Assembly (NCBI RefSeq): GCF_040712315.1
Contig: NC_134021.1
Coordinates: forward strand, 23,152,501 to 23,216,500
Reading direction: 5' to 3'
DNA from: Castanea sativa
Taxonomy: Eukaryota > Streptophyta > Magnoliopsida > Fagales > Fagaceae
DNA length: 64,000 bases
Position numbers and translations under genes: made by a program. Below are positions 1-8,308 of this stretch, one piece after another. The notes under the pieces are model-generated. The model saw only the letters and a list, made by a program, of their open reading frames with translations. It was not told the origin of the DNA and made no database searches. Each line of letters opens with the position of its first letter. Within the stretch, counting starts at the first letter, position 1.

Positions 1-299
1 TTATTTAATACGCACATTTTTTCCCAATAAGCACCTTTAATATATATCAAATATGAAGAATTATAACATTTCAATAGGCACCTTTTACTCTATCCAATTT
101 GAATGGTTATGACATTTCAATGGGCACCTTTTAGTATATATATATACATATATATTACAACAACACATATTATACACACACACAAAATTATGTCTCTTAT
201 TCATTTCCACAAAAAACTAATAAATAAAAATTACTTCTTCTTTTTTCCTTGAAACTCATCCAATAGCTATTCTCGTACATCGCACGGGTTAATGACTAG
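1..299 (+). mobile_element. AT-rich repeat ending in a Helitron-like 3' terminus
   Basis: No gene is visible. The stretch ends with an imperfect short stem (CGTAC-ATC-GCACG, 274-286), then a spacer, then CTAG at 296-299 followed by T. A short hairpin about 10 nt before CTRR, with insertion next to T, is the classic 3' end of plant Helitrons. The stem has one mismatch and the 5' end lies outside the window, so this is a modest call. Confidence 0.4.
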
Positions 300-862
300 T
301 CTATATATTTATATATATAATAATAGGTAAAGCTGAGAGAAAATCCAATTAGATTTCAAATTGAAATTCAATTATAGTATAATTTTGCACCATATGTCCC
401 ATCTAATATAAGTTTTTAAGTCTTTGTGTCATATGAGTTAATTTAATGTAAAAATCGGATTTCAATTAGAGTTTAATTTTGCAACATGTGTCCCATCTAA
501 TCTAAGTTTTTTAATTTTTGTACCAAATGAGTTAATTTAGTGTAGAAAACAATAAGTCCAATATAAATAAACCATAAAAAAAAAACATAATTTTTGAATG
601 ATTTTATATTTATGAGCTTTTTTTTTTGTAGAACTAAAAACAATTCAAGTTTATAAGTAATCTATATATATACTTATATATATAGATATTAATAAGTAAA
701 ACTGAGAGAAAATCTAATTAGATTTTAAATTGGAATTCAATTAGAGTCAAATTTTATGTCACATGTCCCATCTAATCAAAATTTTTAAATTTTTGAACCA
801 AGTTAGTTAGTTCAATGTAAAAATTGGATTTTAATTAGAGTTTAATTTTACAGCATGTATTC
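300..862 (+). repeat. AT-rich repeat, about 366-bp unit, left of the retrotransposon
   Basis: Two copies of one unit start near 327 and 693 at a spacing of 366 bp. Each opens with a (C/A)TGAGAGAAAATC(C/T)AATTAGATTT-type stretch and contains the phrase CATGTCCCATCTAAT. Two more copies lie right of the retrotransposon, near 12354 and 12609. With the insertion removed they form one array. The first unit starts TCTATATATT directly after the CTAG at 299, as expected for head-to-tail Helitron insertions, though Helitron identity is an inference. No coding sequence is seen. Confidence 0.6.
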
Positions 863-1613
863 TGTGGGGAGTAAAAAGACCCTGATGGGAATGTGGGCCT
901 TTGGGCCATCCTAAGGAAGGCCGACCTGCTCTTGGGTTTGGAATTTGTTAGTACTATGGGTTAGCCCATACACCGAGGATCCGAGAGTACAGCCGAGGGT
1001 GAATTTATCCTCGGACGGACATTGGAGAACCAGGGACTTCATGGTAAAGGTTGGGGAATGACACGGCCAAGACCAATGGTTAAAAGGGGTGAACCCTTGA
1101 ATGTCCTGGAAGCACCGATGTTAGGGAAATACCAAGGATAAAGGCTGCCACCTCCACATTAAAGACCCTGCACCTACCACCCTGGCCGCATTAATGGGGA
1201 AGTGACACCTGAACAGTGGAAGGGAAACTTCTGATTACTATTCAAAGGCACTGAGAAAAGAAATATCTAGGCTAAGGGGGAGTTAGGGCAACACGTGTAC
1301 AAAGTATCAAAAAGAAGAGTATTTAAGGAGCAACCTAGAACAGAAAAGGGGGACTGACTCTTTTGTAATCAAAAAGAAAAAGAAAAAGAGGGTAAGAGAT
1401 AATATAAGAACAACTCTCGGCTTACGTCCGAGGAGGTGGATTTACAATATTCCTTGTTGTTTTCAAGTGTTAGTAATCTTTGACTTGTCATTTGATCCTT
1501 AGTCACTTCTAACCTGGGTTTCAAGCCCACACTCTACAAATTCATATTGTTTAAGGCTCATTGGGCCTGAGCCCGTAACTGTTCTTGGGGCCAGGTGCAA
1601 TTGTGCGCTTACA
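863..1613 (+). repeat. 5' LTR (751 bp)
   Basis: It begins TGTGGGGAGT and ends GCGCTTACA, so it has TG...CA ends. It matches 11335-12084 almost base for base. A TATTTAAG TATA-like box lies near 1319 and probably marks the start of the transcript. It contains copies of a TCCTCGGAC / GTCCGAGGA motif that recurs elsewhere in the element. Confidence 0.97.
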
Positions 1614-1615
1614 AT

Positions 1616-1633
1616 TGGCGCCGTCTGTGGGGA
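1616..1633 (+). other. Primer binding site, tRNA-Asp-like
   Basis: Two bases after the LTR, TGGCGCCGTCTGTGGGGA resembles the complement of the 3' end of plant tRNA-Asp: the first nine bases match, four then differ, and GGGGA matches again. The tRNA comparison is from memory. The position and the TGG start are what a minus-strand primer site needs. Confidence 0.75.
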
Positions 1634-1831
1634 ATCTAGTCTAGAAGAGGTAGGGATATTATGGCAGGCTTAGGCCCTTACCATACAGAGTCATAGGGAT
1701 CACAACCGGAGGACCATTTCGAACGTCTTGAACATCGAAGGGATCGTGAGGGGAGTGTCCATACTGAGTACCCAGACGCCAGCCATACTCATGGTGGGAG
1801 TAGCACCACCCACGATGAGGGTTCTAAATCC

Positions 1832-3673
1832 ATGCAGAAGGAAATTAACCGTTTAAAGAGAAAGCTACGCCGCGCCAAGCGTAGGTTTTCACCGTCCTCA
1901 TCTAATTCTTCCTCAGAGGAGGATAAGGGAGCTGGCTATGGCTCAAGGTCGCGCTCTCCCACCAATGCAACATCCTCCGGTGAGGAGGACGACCGGCTAA
2001 CTCGCAGACGTAAGAAGCCTCATTCTAGGGGCTTAGGCAACGATGCTATGAGTAGGGCGTTACACCAGCTCTCCAAATCTCCATTTGCACGGAGGATTGA
2101 GAAAGGAAGGCTTCCCAGAAGGTTTACCCAGCCCTCTTTCACCATCTATAATGCCCGGACTGATCCGGTGGAGCATGTGAGTCACTTTAACCAGAGGATG
2201 GCGGTGCACTCTCACAATGAGACCCTGATGTGTAAAGTTTTCCCCTCTAGCCTGGGACCTGTTGCTATGAGGTGGTTCAACGGCCTTAAATCAGGGTCTA
2301 TAAGTTCGTTTGGGGAGCTCACTAGAGCATTCGCATCACGGTTCATTACGTGTAGTAGAGTACCTCGGCCATTAGACTCGCTGTTGTCCATGACCATGAG
2401 GGAAGGGGAGACGTTGAAAGCATACTCCGATCGTTATTGGGAGATGTTTAATGAAATAGATGGCGACTTTGATGAGGTGGCGCTTAATACCTTTAAGGTA
2501 GGCCTCCCTACAGATCATGACCTGAGAAAGTCTTTGACCAAAAAGCCTGTTCGCAGTGTACGTCGCCTCATGGACCGTATTGACGAGTATAAGAGAGTGG
2601 AGGAAGACCAACAACAAGGAAAGGGAAAGGAGAAGGTTATCCCGCAGGAGAGAAGGGATTTCAGGTCGGACAGATACCACAATAATAGGCCGAGGAGAGA
2701 TTACGTTGGGCAGTCCGCCTCGGCAGCACCTCAGGCCGTGAATACTGTATTTCGGGAACCAGTACATCAGCTGCTGGAGAAAGTTCGTAAGGAACCCTTT
2801 TTTAAATGGCCTGATAAGATGGCAGGAGACCCTGCGAAGAGGAATCGTAACCTCTTTTGCCAGTACCACCGGGATGTGGGCCACACTACCGAGAACTGTC
2901 GGACCCTATGGAACCATCTGGAGCAGCTCGTCAGTGAGGGAAAGTTAAAGCAGCACTTGTGTCAGCCCACTGGGCAGGTCAGTCAAGTTGGCTCAAATAA
3001 CCAGAGGAACAATACATCTCGGCCAGCATTGGGAACAATTAATGTTATCTTCGCTGCCCCTGGTAGGACCGGCTCAGGTCCCACTAGGGTAATGGCAGTT
3101 TCCCATCCTTCGGCCGAAGATGTGGGTCGCAGGCCGAAGAGATTGAAGGGCACTTTGCCCGTCTTAGATTTCTCCGAGGAGGATAAGGTGGGAACTATCC
3201 AGCCCCATGACGATGCTCTTGTGGTCACCCTCAGAATAGGGAACTATGATGTGAGGAGGGTGATGATAGATCAGGGCAGCGGTGCAGATATCATGTACCC
3301 TGATCTGTTTAAGGGGTTAAGGTTGAAGTTGGAAGACCTTACTCCTTATGATTCGCCGCTTATAAGCTTCGAAGGTAGAGCCGTTGTGCCGAAGGGACAG
3401 ATCCGTTTGCCCGTTCAATCCGGCTCAAAAACGGTTGAGGTGGATTTCATTGTGGTTGACGCGTACTCTCCATATACAGCCATCCTCGCCAGGCCTTGGC
3501 TACACGCGCTTGGAGCCGTCTCCTCTACCTTACATGTTAAAGTTAAGTTCCCCTCGGGGGAATGTGTTGAGGAAATCCTCGGCAGCCAATCGGTAGCTAG
3601 GCAGTGCATATCGGCTGCAGTATTGCATCAGACAGAAGCCGAGACTTCAGCTTTAATCACCAAAGACTTGTAG
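1832..3673 (+). CDS. gag-pro: Retrotransposon gag-protease polyprotein
   Basis: Encodes the capsid/nucleocapsid polyprotein and the aspartic protease. The 613-residue frame has a basic, serine-rich N-terminus, a retrotransposon gag core at about residues 90-260 (hydrophobic RWFNGL region), a zinc-knuckle-like CxxHxxxGHxxxxC starting at C343, and a protease with active-site D480 in an IDQGSGADI motif. The more likely original start is ATG 1661 in the same frame, but a TAG at 1694-1696 (codon 12) cuts it, so translation may now use 1832. The frame ends at TAG 3671-3673, and the pol frame follows with no frame change. The stop context UAG-CAG-UUA matches the leaky CARYYA readthrough consensus. 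The protease therefore sits upstream of the stop and RT downstream, as in other Tat elements. Confidence 0.93.
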   Translation: MQKEINRLKRKLRRAKRRFSPSSSNSSSEEDKGAGYGSRSRSPTNATSSGEEDDRLTRRRKKPHSRGLGNDAMSRALHQLSKSPFARRIEKGRLPRRFTQPSFTIYNARTDPVEHVSHFNQRMAVHSHNETLMCKVFPSSLGPVAMRWFNGLKSGSISSFGELTRAFASRFITCSRVPRPLDSLLSMTMREGETLKAYSDRYWEMFNEIDGDFDEVALNTFKVGLPTDHDLRKSLTKKPVRSVRRLMDRIDEYKRVEEDQQQGKGKEKVIPQERRDFRSDRYHNNRPRRDYVGQSASAAPQAVNTVFREPVHQLLEKVRKEPFFKWPDKMAGDPAKRNRNLFCQYHRDVGHTTENCRTLWNHLEQLVSEGKLKQHLCQPTGQVSQVGSNNQRNNTSRPALGTINVIFAAPGRTGSGPTRVMAVSHPSAEDVGRRPKRLKGTLPVLDFSEEDKVGTIQPHDDALVVTLRIGNYDVRRVMIDQGSGADIMYPDLFKGLRLKLEDLTPYDSPLISFEGRAVVPKGQIRLPVQSGSKTVEVDFIVVDAYSPYTAILARPWLHALGAVSSTLHVKVKFPSGECVEEILGSQSVARQCISAAVLHQTEAETSALITKDL

Positions 3674-6600
3674 CAGTTAACGGCTCCTGATTCATCTGGA
3701 GTGGTGACAGGAGATGAGACACATTGCGAGGGGTTAGAGAAGTTTCCAGTAGCCGATGACCCAGAGAGATTCTTCCAAGTCGGTGTACTTTTGCCACGCC
3801 AAGAGAAGATGGAATTGTTAGAATTTTTGAAGGATAATGTTGATGTTTTTGCGTGGGATCCTTATGAAGCTCCAGGCGTGGATCCGAGCTTCATTTGTCA
3901 TCACTTAAACGTCAACCCAGCTATCGTTCCGAGAAGGCAGCCACCTCGGCGATCTTCCAGGGAACATTCCGAGGCTGTGAAGGAAGAGGTTCTTAAACTT
4001 AAGAGGGCTGGTGCTATCAAAGAGGTTTTCTACCCCGAGTGGTTAGCCCATACTGTTGTTGTCAAAAAGAAGAATGGAACGTGGAGGGTATGTGTGGACT
4101 TCACTGATCTGAACAAGGCCTGTCCTAAAGATTCGTTCCCAATGCCACGTATTGATCAACTGGTGGATGCCACTATCGGACATCCTCGGATGAGTTTTTT
4201 GGACGCCTTCCAGGGTTACCACCAGATTCCCTTGGCATTTGAGGATCAGGAGAAGACTGCCTTCATTACACCGACGGGGAATTATCATTATAAGGTTATG
4301 CCATTCAGCTTGAAGAATGCTGGGGCTACCTATCAAAGGATGATGACCAGAATGTTCGAACAGCAAATGGGGAAAACCATTGAAGTATATGTCGACGATA
4401 TGGTGATGAAAAGCAAAACAATACCCTCACATGTGAAGGATTTGGCCGACACTTTCCAGATATTGAGAAAGTACAAGTTACGCCTCAACGCCTCAAAGTG
4501 CTCTTTCGGCGTGGGGTCTGGAAAATTTTTGGGATACATGATTACTCATAGAGGCATAGAGGTAAACCCGGTGCAGGTCAAGGCTATTCAGGACTTGCAG
4601 TCTCCTCGGAACCCAAAAGAAATCCAGAAGCTAACGGGAATGATTGCTGCCTTGAATAGATTCATATCTCGGTCAGCCGACCGGTGTCGTCCTTTCTTCC
4701 AACTATTGAATAAGTGGAAAGGGTTTCAATGGACCGAGGACTGCGAGTTAGCTTTTCAACAGCTCAAGCAATATCTTTCTCGGCCACCCATTTTGTCTCG
4801 TCCGGAGGCACATGAGATTTTGTTTGCTTATCTGGCAGTGGCCGTCCACGCGGTCAGCTTGGTCCTAATAAGAGATGATAACGGGGTGCAAAGACCGGTA
4901 TATTATGTTAGTAAGTCTTTAGGTGAAGCCGAGGTGCGTTATCAACCCTTAAAGAAAGCGCTCCTAGCCGTGGTTCATGCCACGCGAAAGCTTCCCCATT
5001 ATTTTCAGTCTCACACAGTGGTTGTTCTGACCCAATTGCCCCTCAAGGCAGTGCTACGTAGTGCCGACTACTCGGGCAGGATAGCAAAGTGGGGGACCAT
5101 CCTGGGGGCTTTTGGTGTTAAATACAAGCCTCGCACCTCGGTGAAGGGCCAGGTCCTCGCTGACTTGGTGGCGGAATTTGCCGAGCCATTGCTGGAAGAA
5201 ACTCTGAAAGAGGCCCACATGGGTGAAAAATCAGCTGGTGTGATCACAGCTGCGGTGTCTCCGATTTGGGAAGTGTATGTGGATGGGGCTGCTAATCAGA
5301 GAGGGTCTGGTATTGGACTTGTTCTAATGTCCCCTGTGGGAATTGTCTTGGAAAAATCTTTAAGATTGGCCTTCTCGGCTACTAACAATGAGGCCGAGTA
5401 TGAAGCAGTCTTGGTAGGTATGCAGATGGTACGTAAGATGGGTGGAAAGGAAGTCCATGTCTTCTCGGACTCTCAACTGGTGGTCGGCCAGGTCACGGGG
5501 ACCATGGAGGCTAGAGACCCCAGAATGCAGGAATATTTGGCCCAGATCAAGCGCCAACAACCTGAATTTGACTCCTTCGCCATAACTCATATCTCTCGGA
5601 GCGGAAACACCCATGCAGACTCCTTAGCTACGCTGGCAACTACCTCGGCTCAAGGTTTACCTAGGGTCATCCTCGTTGAGGATTTACTAGAACCCTCTGT
5701 TGTCATTGCCAACGCGCCTCGCATCCATCTAATAAGGCCGGGACCTAGTTGGATTGACCTGGTCATATCTTTTCTTAGGAATGATGTCCTTCCTGAGGAC
5801 AAATCTGAAGCAGATAAGATACGCCGAAAGGCGCCGCGTTTCTGGTTGTCCGAGGACCAGAAACTGTACAAACGATCCTTTTCAGGACCGTACTTGTTGT
5901 GTGTACACCCTGATTCAACGGAAGGGCTTCTGGAAGAATTGCATGAAGGAATTTGTGGCAGCCACACTGGGGGAAGATCCTTAGCCCACAGAGCTCTAAC
6001 TCAGGGTTATTGGTGGCCCAATATGCAAAGGGAGGCTCAAGACTATGCCAGGAAATGCGATCAGTGTCAGAGGTTCGCCCTTAATATTCATCAACCTGGA
6101 GGAGTTCTTAACCCCATTTCTAGTCCTTGGCCCTTCGCACAGTGGGGACTAGACATAGTTGGGCCATTCCCGAGGGCAACAGGTAACAAAAGATGGCTTC
6201 TCGTGAGAACGGACTATTTCACTAAATGGGTTGAGGCTGAGCCCTTAGCAAACATTAGAGATGTTGACTCCAAGAAGTTCGTCTGGAAAAACATCGTCAC
6301 TAGATTTGGTATACCGCATACACTCATCTTAGACAATGGTGTTCAGTTCGATAGTAAGGCTTTTAGGAAGTATTGTGGTGACATGGGTATCATAAATAGA
6401 TATTCCACTCCAGTTTATCCTCAAGGAAATGGGCAAGCCGAGGCCGTTAACAAGGTCATTGTCAGTGGGCTGAAGAAAAGGTTGGACGATGCGAAAGGCA
6501 GATGGGTAGAAGAGCTCCCTCATGTTCTGTGGACGTATCGGACCACACCGCGCAGGTCCACTGGAGAGACGCCATTCTCTATGACTTATAGGGCCGAGGC

Positions 6601-6988
6601 GGTGATACCTTTGGAATACGGTTTTCCTACCCTAAAGACAAGTTCTTTTAACCCGGAAAACAACGATGGACTCCTGGAGAAAGGTCTCGATCTACTTGAG
6701 GAACGACGCGAGGCAGCTATGGTTCAGATGGCTTACTATCAACAGAAGCTAAAACGAGGATATGATGCCCACGTGAGGCTAAGGCCACTTACACCTAGTG
6801 ATCTTGTGCTAAGAAAAGTTGTTGGCACCTCTAAAAACCCAGCATGGGGTAAGCTAGGACCCAACTGGGAAGGCCCCTATCGCATTGTGTCAGTAGCAGG
6901 CATAGGGTCATATCGGCTAGCTGACCTAGATGAAAGAGTTGTACCACGCCCATGGAATGTAAATAATCTTAGAAGATATTATCATTAA
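3674..6988 (+). CDS. pol: Retrotransposon pol: RT, RNase H, archaeal-type RNase H, integrase
   Basis: It is open from the codon after the gag-pro TAG to TAA 6986-6988. The first in-frame ATG is at 3809, 46 codons in, so readthrough (or an unseen splice) fits better than reinitiation. Counting residues from 3701: RT has YVDD at 230-233. A degenerate RNase H follows near 370-470. A second RNase H of archaeal type carries D528 (YVDGAAN), a glutamate in NNEAEYEA, and later SDSQL and THADSLA aspartates. Integrase has an HHCC zinc region (HEGICGSH...CDQC), catalytic D818, D878 and E914 with exact 35-residue D-E spacing, and a C-terminal GPY module (WEGPYRI). No internal stop or frameshift is seen, so pol looks intact. 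It makes the cDNA and inserts it in the nucleus. Confidence 0.96.
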   Translation, partial: QLTAPDSSGVVTGDETHCEGLEKFPVADDPERFFQVGVLLPRQEKMELLEFLKDNVDVFAWDPYEAPGVDPSFICHHLNVNPAIVPRRQPPRRSSREHSEAVKEEVLKLKRAGAIKEVFYPEWLAHTVVVKKKNGTWRVCVDFTDLNKACPKDSFPMPRIDQLVDATIGHPRMSFLDAFQGYHQIPLAFEDQEKTAFITPTGNYHYKVMPFSLKNAGATYQRMMTRMFEQQMGKTIEVYVDDMVMKSKTIPSHVKDLADTFQILRKYKLRLNASKCSFGVGSGKFLGYMITHRGIEVNPVQVKAIQDLQSPRNPKEIQKLTGMIAALNRFISRSADRCRPFFQLLNKWKGFQWTEDCELAFQQLKQYLSRPPILSRPEAHEILFAYLAVAVHAVSLVLIRDDNGVQRPVYYVSKSLGEAEVRYQPLKKALLAVVHATRKLPHYFQSHTVVVLTQLPLKAVLRSADYSGRIAKWGTILGAFGVKYKPRTSVKGQVLADLVAEFAEPLLEETLKEAHMGEKSAGVITAAVSPIWEVYVDGAANQRGSGIGLVLMSPVGIVLEKSLRLAFSATNNEAEYEAVLVGMQMVRKMGGKEVHVFSDSQLVVGQVTGTMEARDPRMQEYLAQIKRQQPEFDSFAITHISRSGNTHADSLATLATTSAQGLPRVILVEDLLEPSVVIANAPRIHLIRPGPSWIDLVISFLRNDVLPEDKSEADKIRRKAPRFWLSEDQKLYKRSFSGPYLLCVHPDSTEGLLEELHEGICGSHTGGRSLAHRALTQGYWWPNMQREAQDYARKCDQCQRFALNIHQPGGVLNPISSPWPFAQWGLDIVGPFPRATGNKRWLLVRTDYFTKWVEAEPLANIRDVDSKKFVWKNIVTRFGIPHTLILDNGVQFDSKAFRKYCGDMGIINRYSTPVYPQGNGQAEAVNKVIVSGLKKRLDDAKGRWVEELPHVLWTYRTTPRRSTGETPFSMTYRAEAVIPLEYGFPTLKTSSFNPENNDGLLEKGLDLLEERREAAMVQMAYYQQKLKRGYDAHVRLRPLTPSDLVLRKVVGTSKNPAWGKLGPNWEGPYRIVSVAGIGSYRLADLDERVVPRPWNVNNLRRYYH

Positions 6989-7044
6989 TGAAATGTGCTT
7001 TTGTCAATTAATATTTCAAAGTTATGACTACCTCTGATGCTTGC
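6989..7044. other. Short spacer after pol
   Basis: Untranslated spacer between the pol stop and the first tandem unit. No motif recognised. Confidence 0.5.
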
Positions 7045-7928
7045 AGCTACTATCTTTAAGAATCAAACAGAAACTTGGTTAAGTGCAGTCCTCGGACCAC
7101 GAACCTTGTGGAAATTGATGTCTTGTCATTTGTTAAACAGAACCTTAGTTATGCCGGGTCCTCGGACCTCCTACTTTGGGGAAATTAACATTTGAAGCTA
7201 CTATCTTTAAGAATCAAACAGAAACTTGGTTAAGTGCAGTCCTCGGACCACGAACCTTGTGGAAATTGATGTCTTGTCATTTGTTAAACAGAACCTTAGT
7301 TATGCCGGGTCCTCGGACCTCCTACTTTGGGGAAATTAACATTTGAAGCTACTATCTTTAAGAATCAAACAGAAACTTGGTTAAGTGCAGTCCTCGGACC
7401 ACGAACCTTGTGGAAATTGATGTCTTGTCATTTGTTAAACAGAACCTTAGTTATGCCGGGTCCTCGGACCTCCTACTTTGCGGAAATTAACATTTGAAGC
7501 CACTATCTTTAAGAATCGAACAGAAGCTTGGTTAAGTGCAGTCCTCGGACCACGAACCTTGTGGAAATTGATGTCTTGTCATTTGTTAAACAGAACCTTA
7601 GTTATGCCGGGTCCTCGGACCTCCTACTTTGCGAAAATTAACATTTGAAGCTACTATCTTTAAGAATCGAATAGAAGCTTGGTTAAGTGCAGTCCTCGGA
7701 CCACGAACCTTGTGGAAATTGATGTCTTGTCATTTGTTAAACAGAACCTTAGTTATGCCGGGTCCTCGGACCTCCTACTTTGCGGAAATTAACATTTGAA
7801 GCTACTATCTTTAAGAATCGAACAGAAGCTTGGTTAAGTGCAGTCCTCGGACCACGAACCTTGTGGAAATTGATGTCTTGTCATTTGTTAAACAGAACCT
7901 TAGTTATGCCGGGTCCTCGGACCTCCTA
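7045..7928 (+). repeat. Six near-identical 151-bp tandem repeats
   Basis: Units start at 7045, 7196, 7347, 7498, 7649 and 7800, exactly 151 bp apart; the last is truncated near 7928. Each carries two TCCTCGGAC motifs, one after GTGCAG and one after GCCGGG. The array lies between pol and the antisense gene, in the 3' untranslated space where Tat elements often carry tandem repeats that can seed satellite DNA. The small open frame at 7830-8072 is only a by-product of the repeat. Confidence 0.97.
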
Positions 7929-8308
7929 GGATCACAAATCTTGTTGGTGTCCTTACCCTTATCACACATGTTAAGGAAATCATTACTTCTCCATTTGTTA
8001 AAATTGGATCTTCGGTTCTTTATTTTTGACTGTCAAATCTGTTCAGATTATAAAAGTTTGATCTTTATGTGAGTTATTTGTACGGTGACACTTTTTAATA
8101 TCTAAAGTTATATGATAATTTTTGAAGTCATGATGGTTTGCATGGTAGAGTGACATTCCCTGTAATTACTTGTTGTTACAAACTTTCATGGCAAACACGA
8201 AGAAAATAAAGTAAAGTAAAGGCAACAATAATGAAGGCCGAATAAAATGTTTTTCATTAAACGTATACAAAAAAGGGGAATACAAAAATTCCTAGACTAG
8301 GCCCTAAG
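7929..8308. other. AT-rich spacer between tandem array and antisense gene
   Basis: Non-coding as far as I can see. It is probably the 3' untranslated region of the antisense gene. TTTTCATTAAACG near 8252-8264 reads on the minus strand as CGTTTAATGAAAA, a possible weak polyadenylation context. Confidence 0.4.

Noticed and set aside
7045..7928. Regular repeat array considered as CRISPR-like
   Set aside because: There are no unique spacers: the whole 151-bp unit repeats, and the array lies inside a plant retrotransposon.
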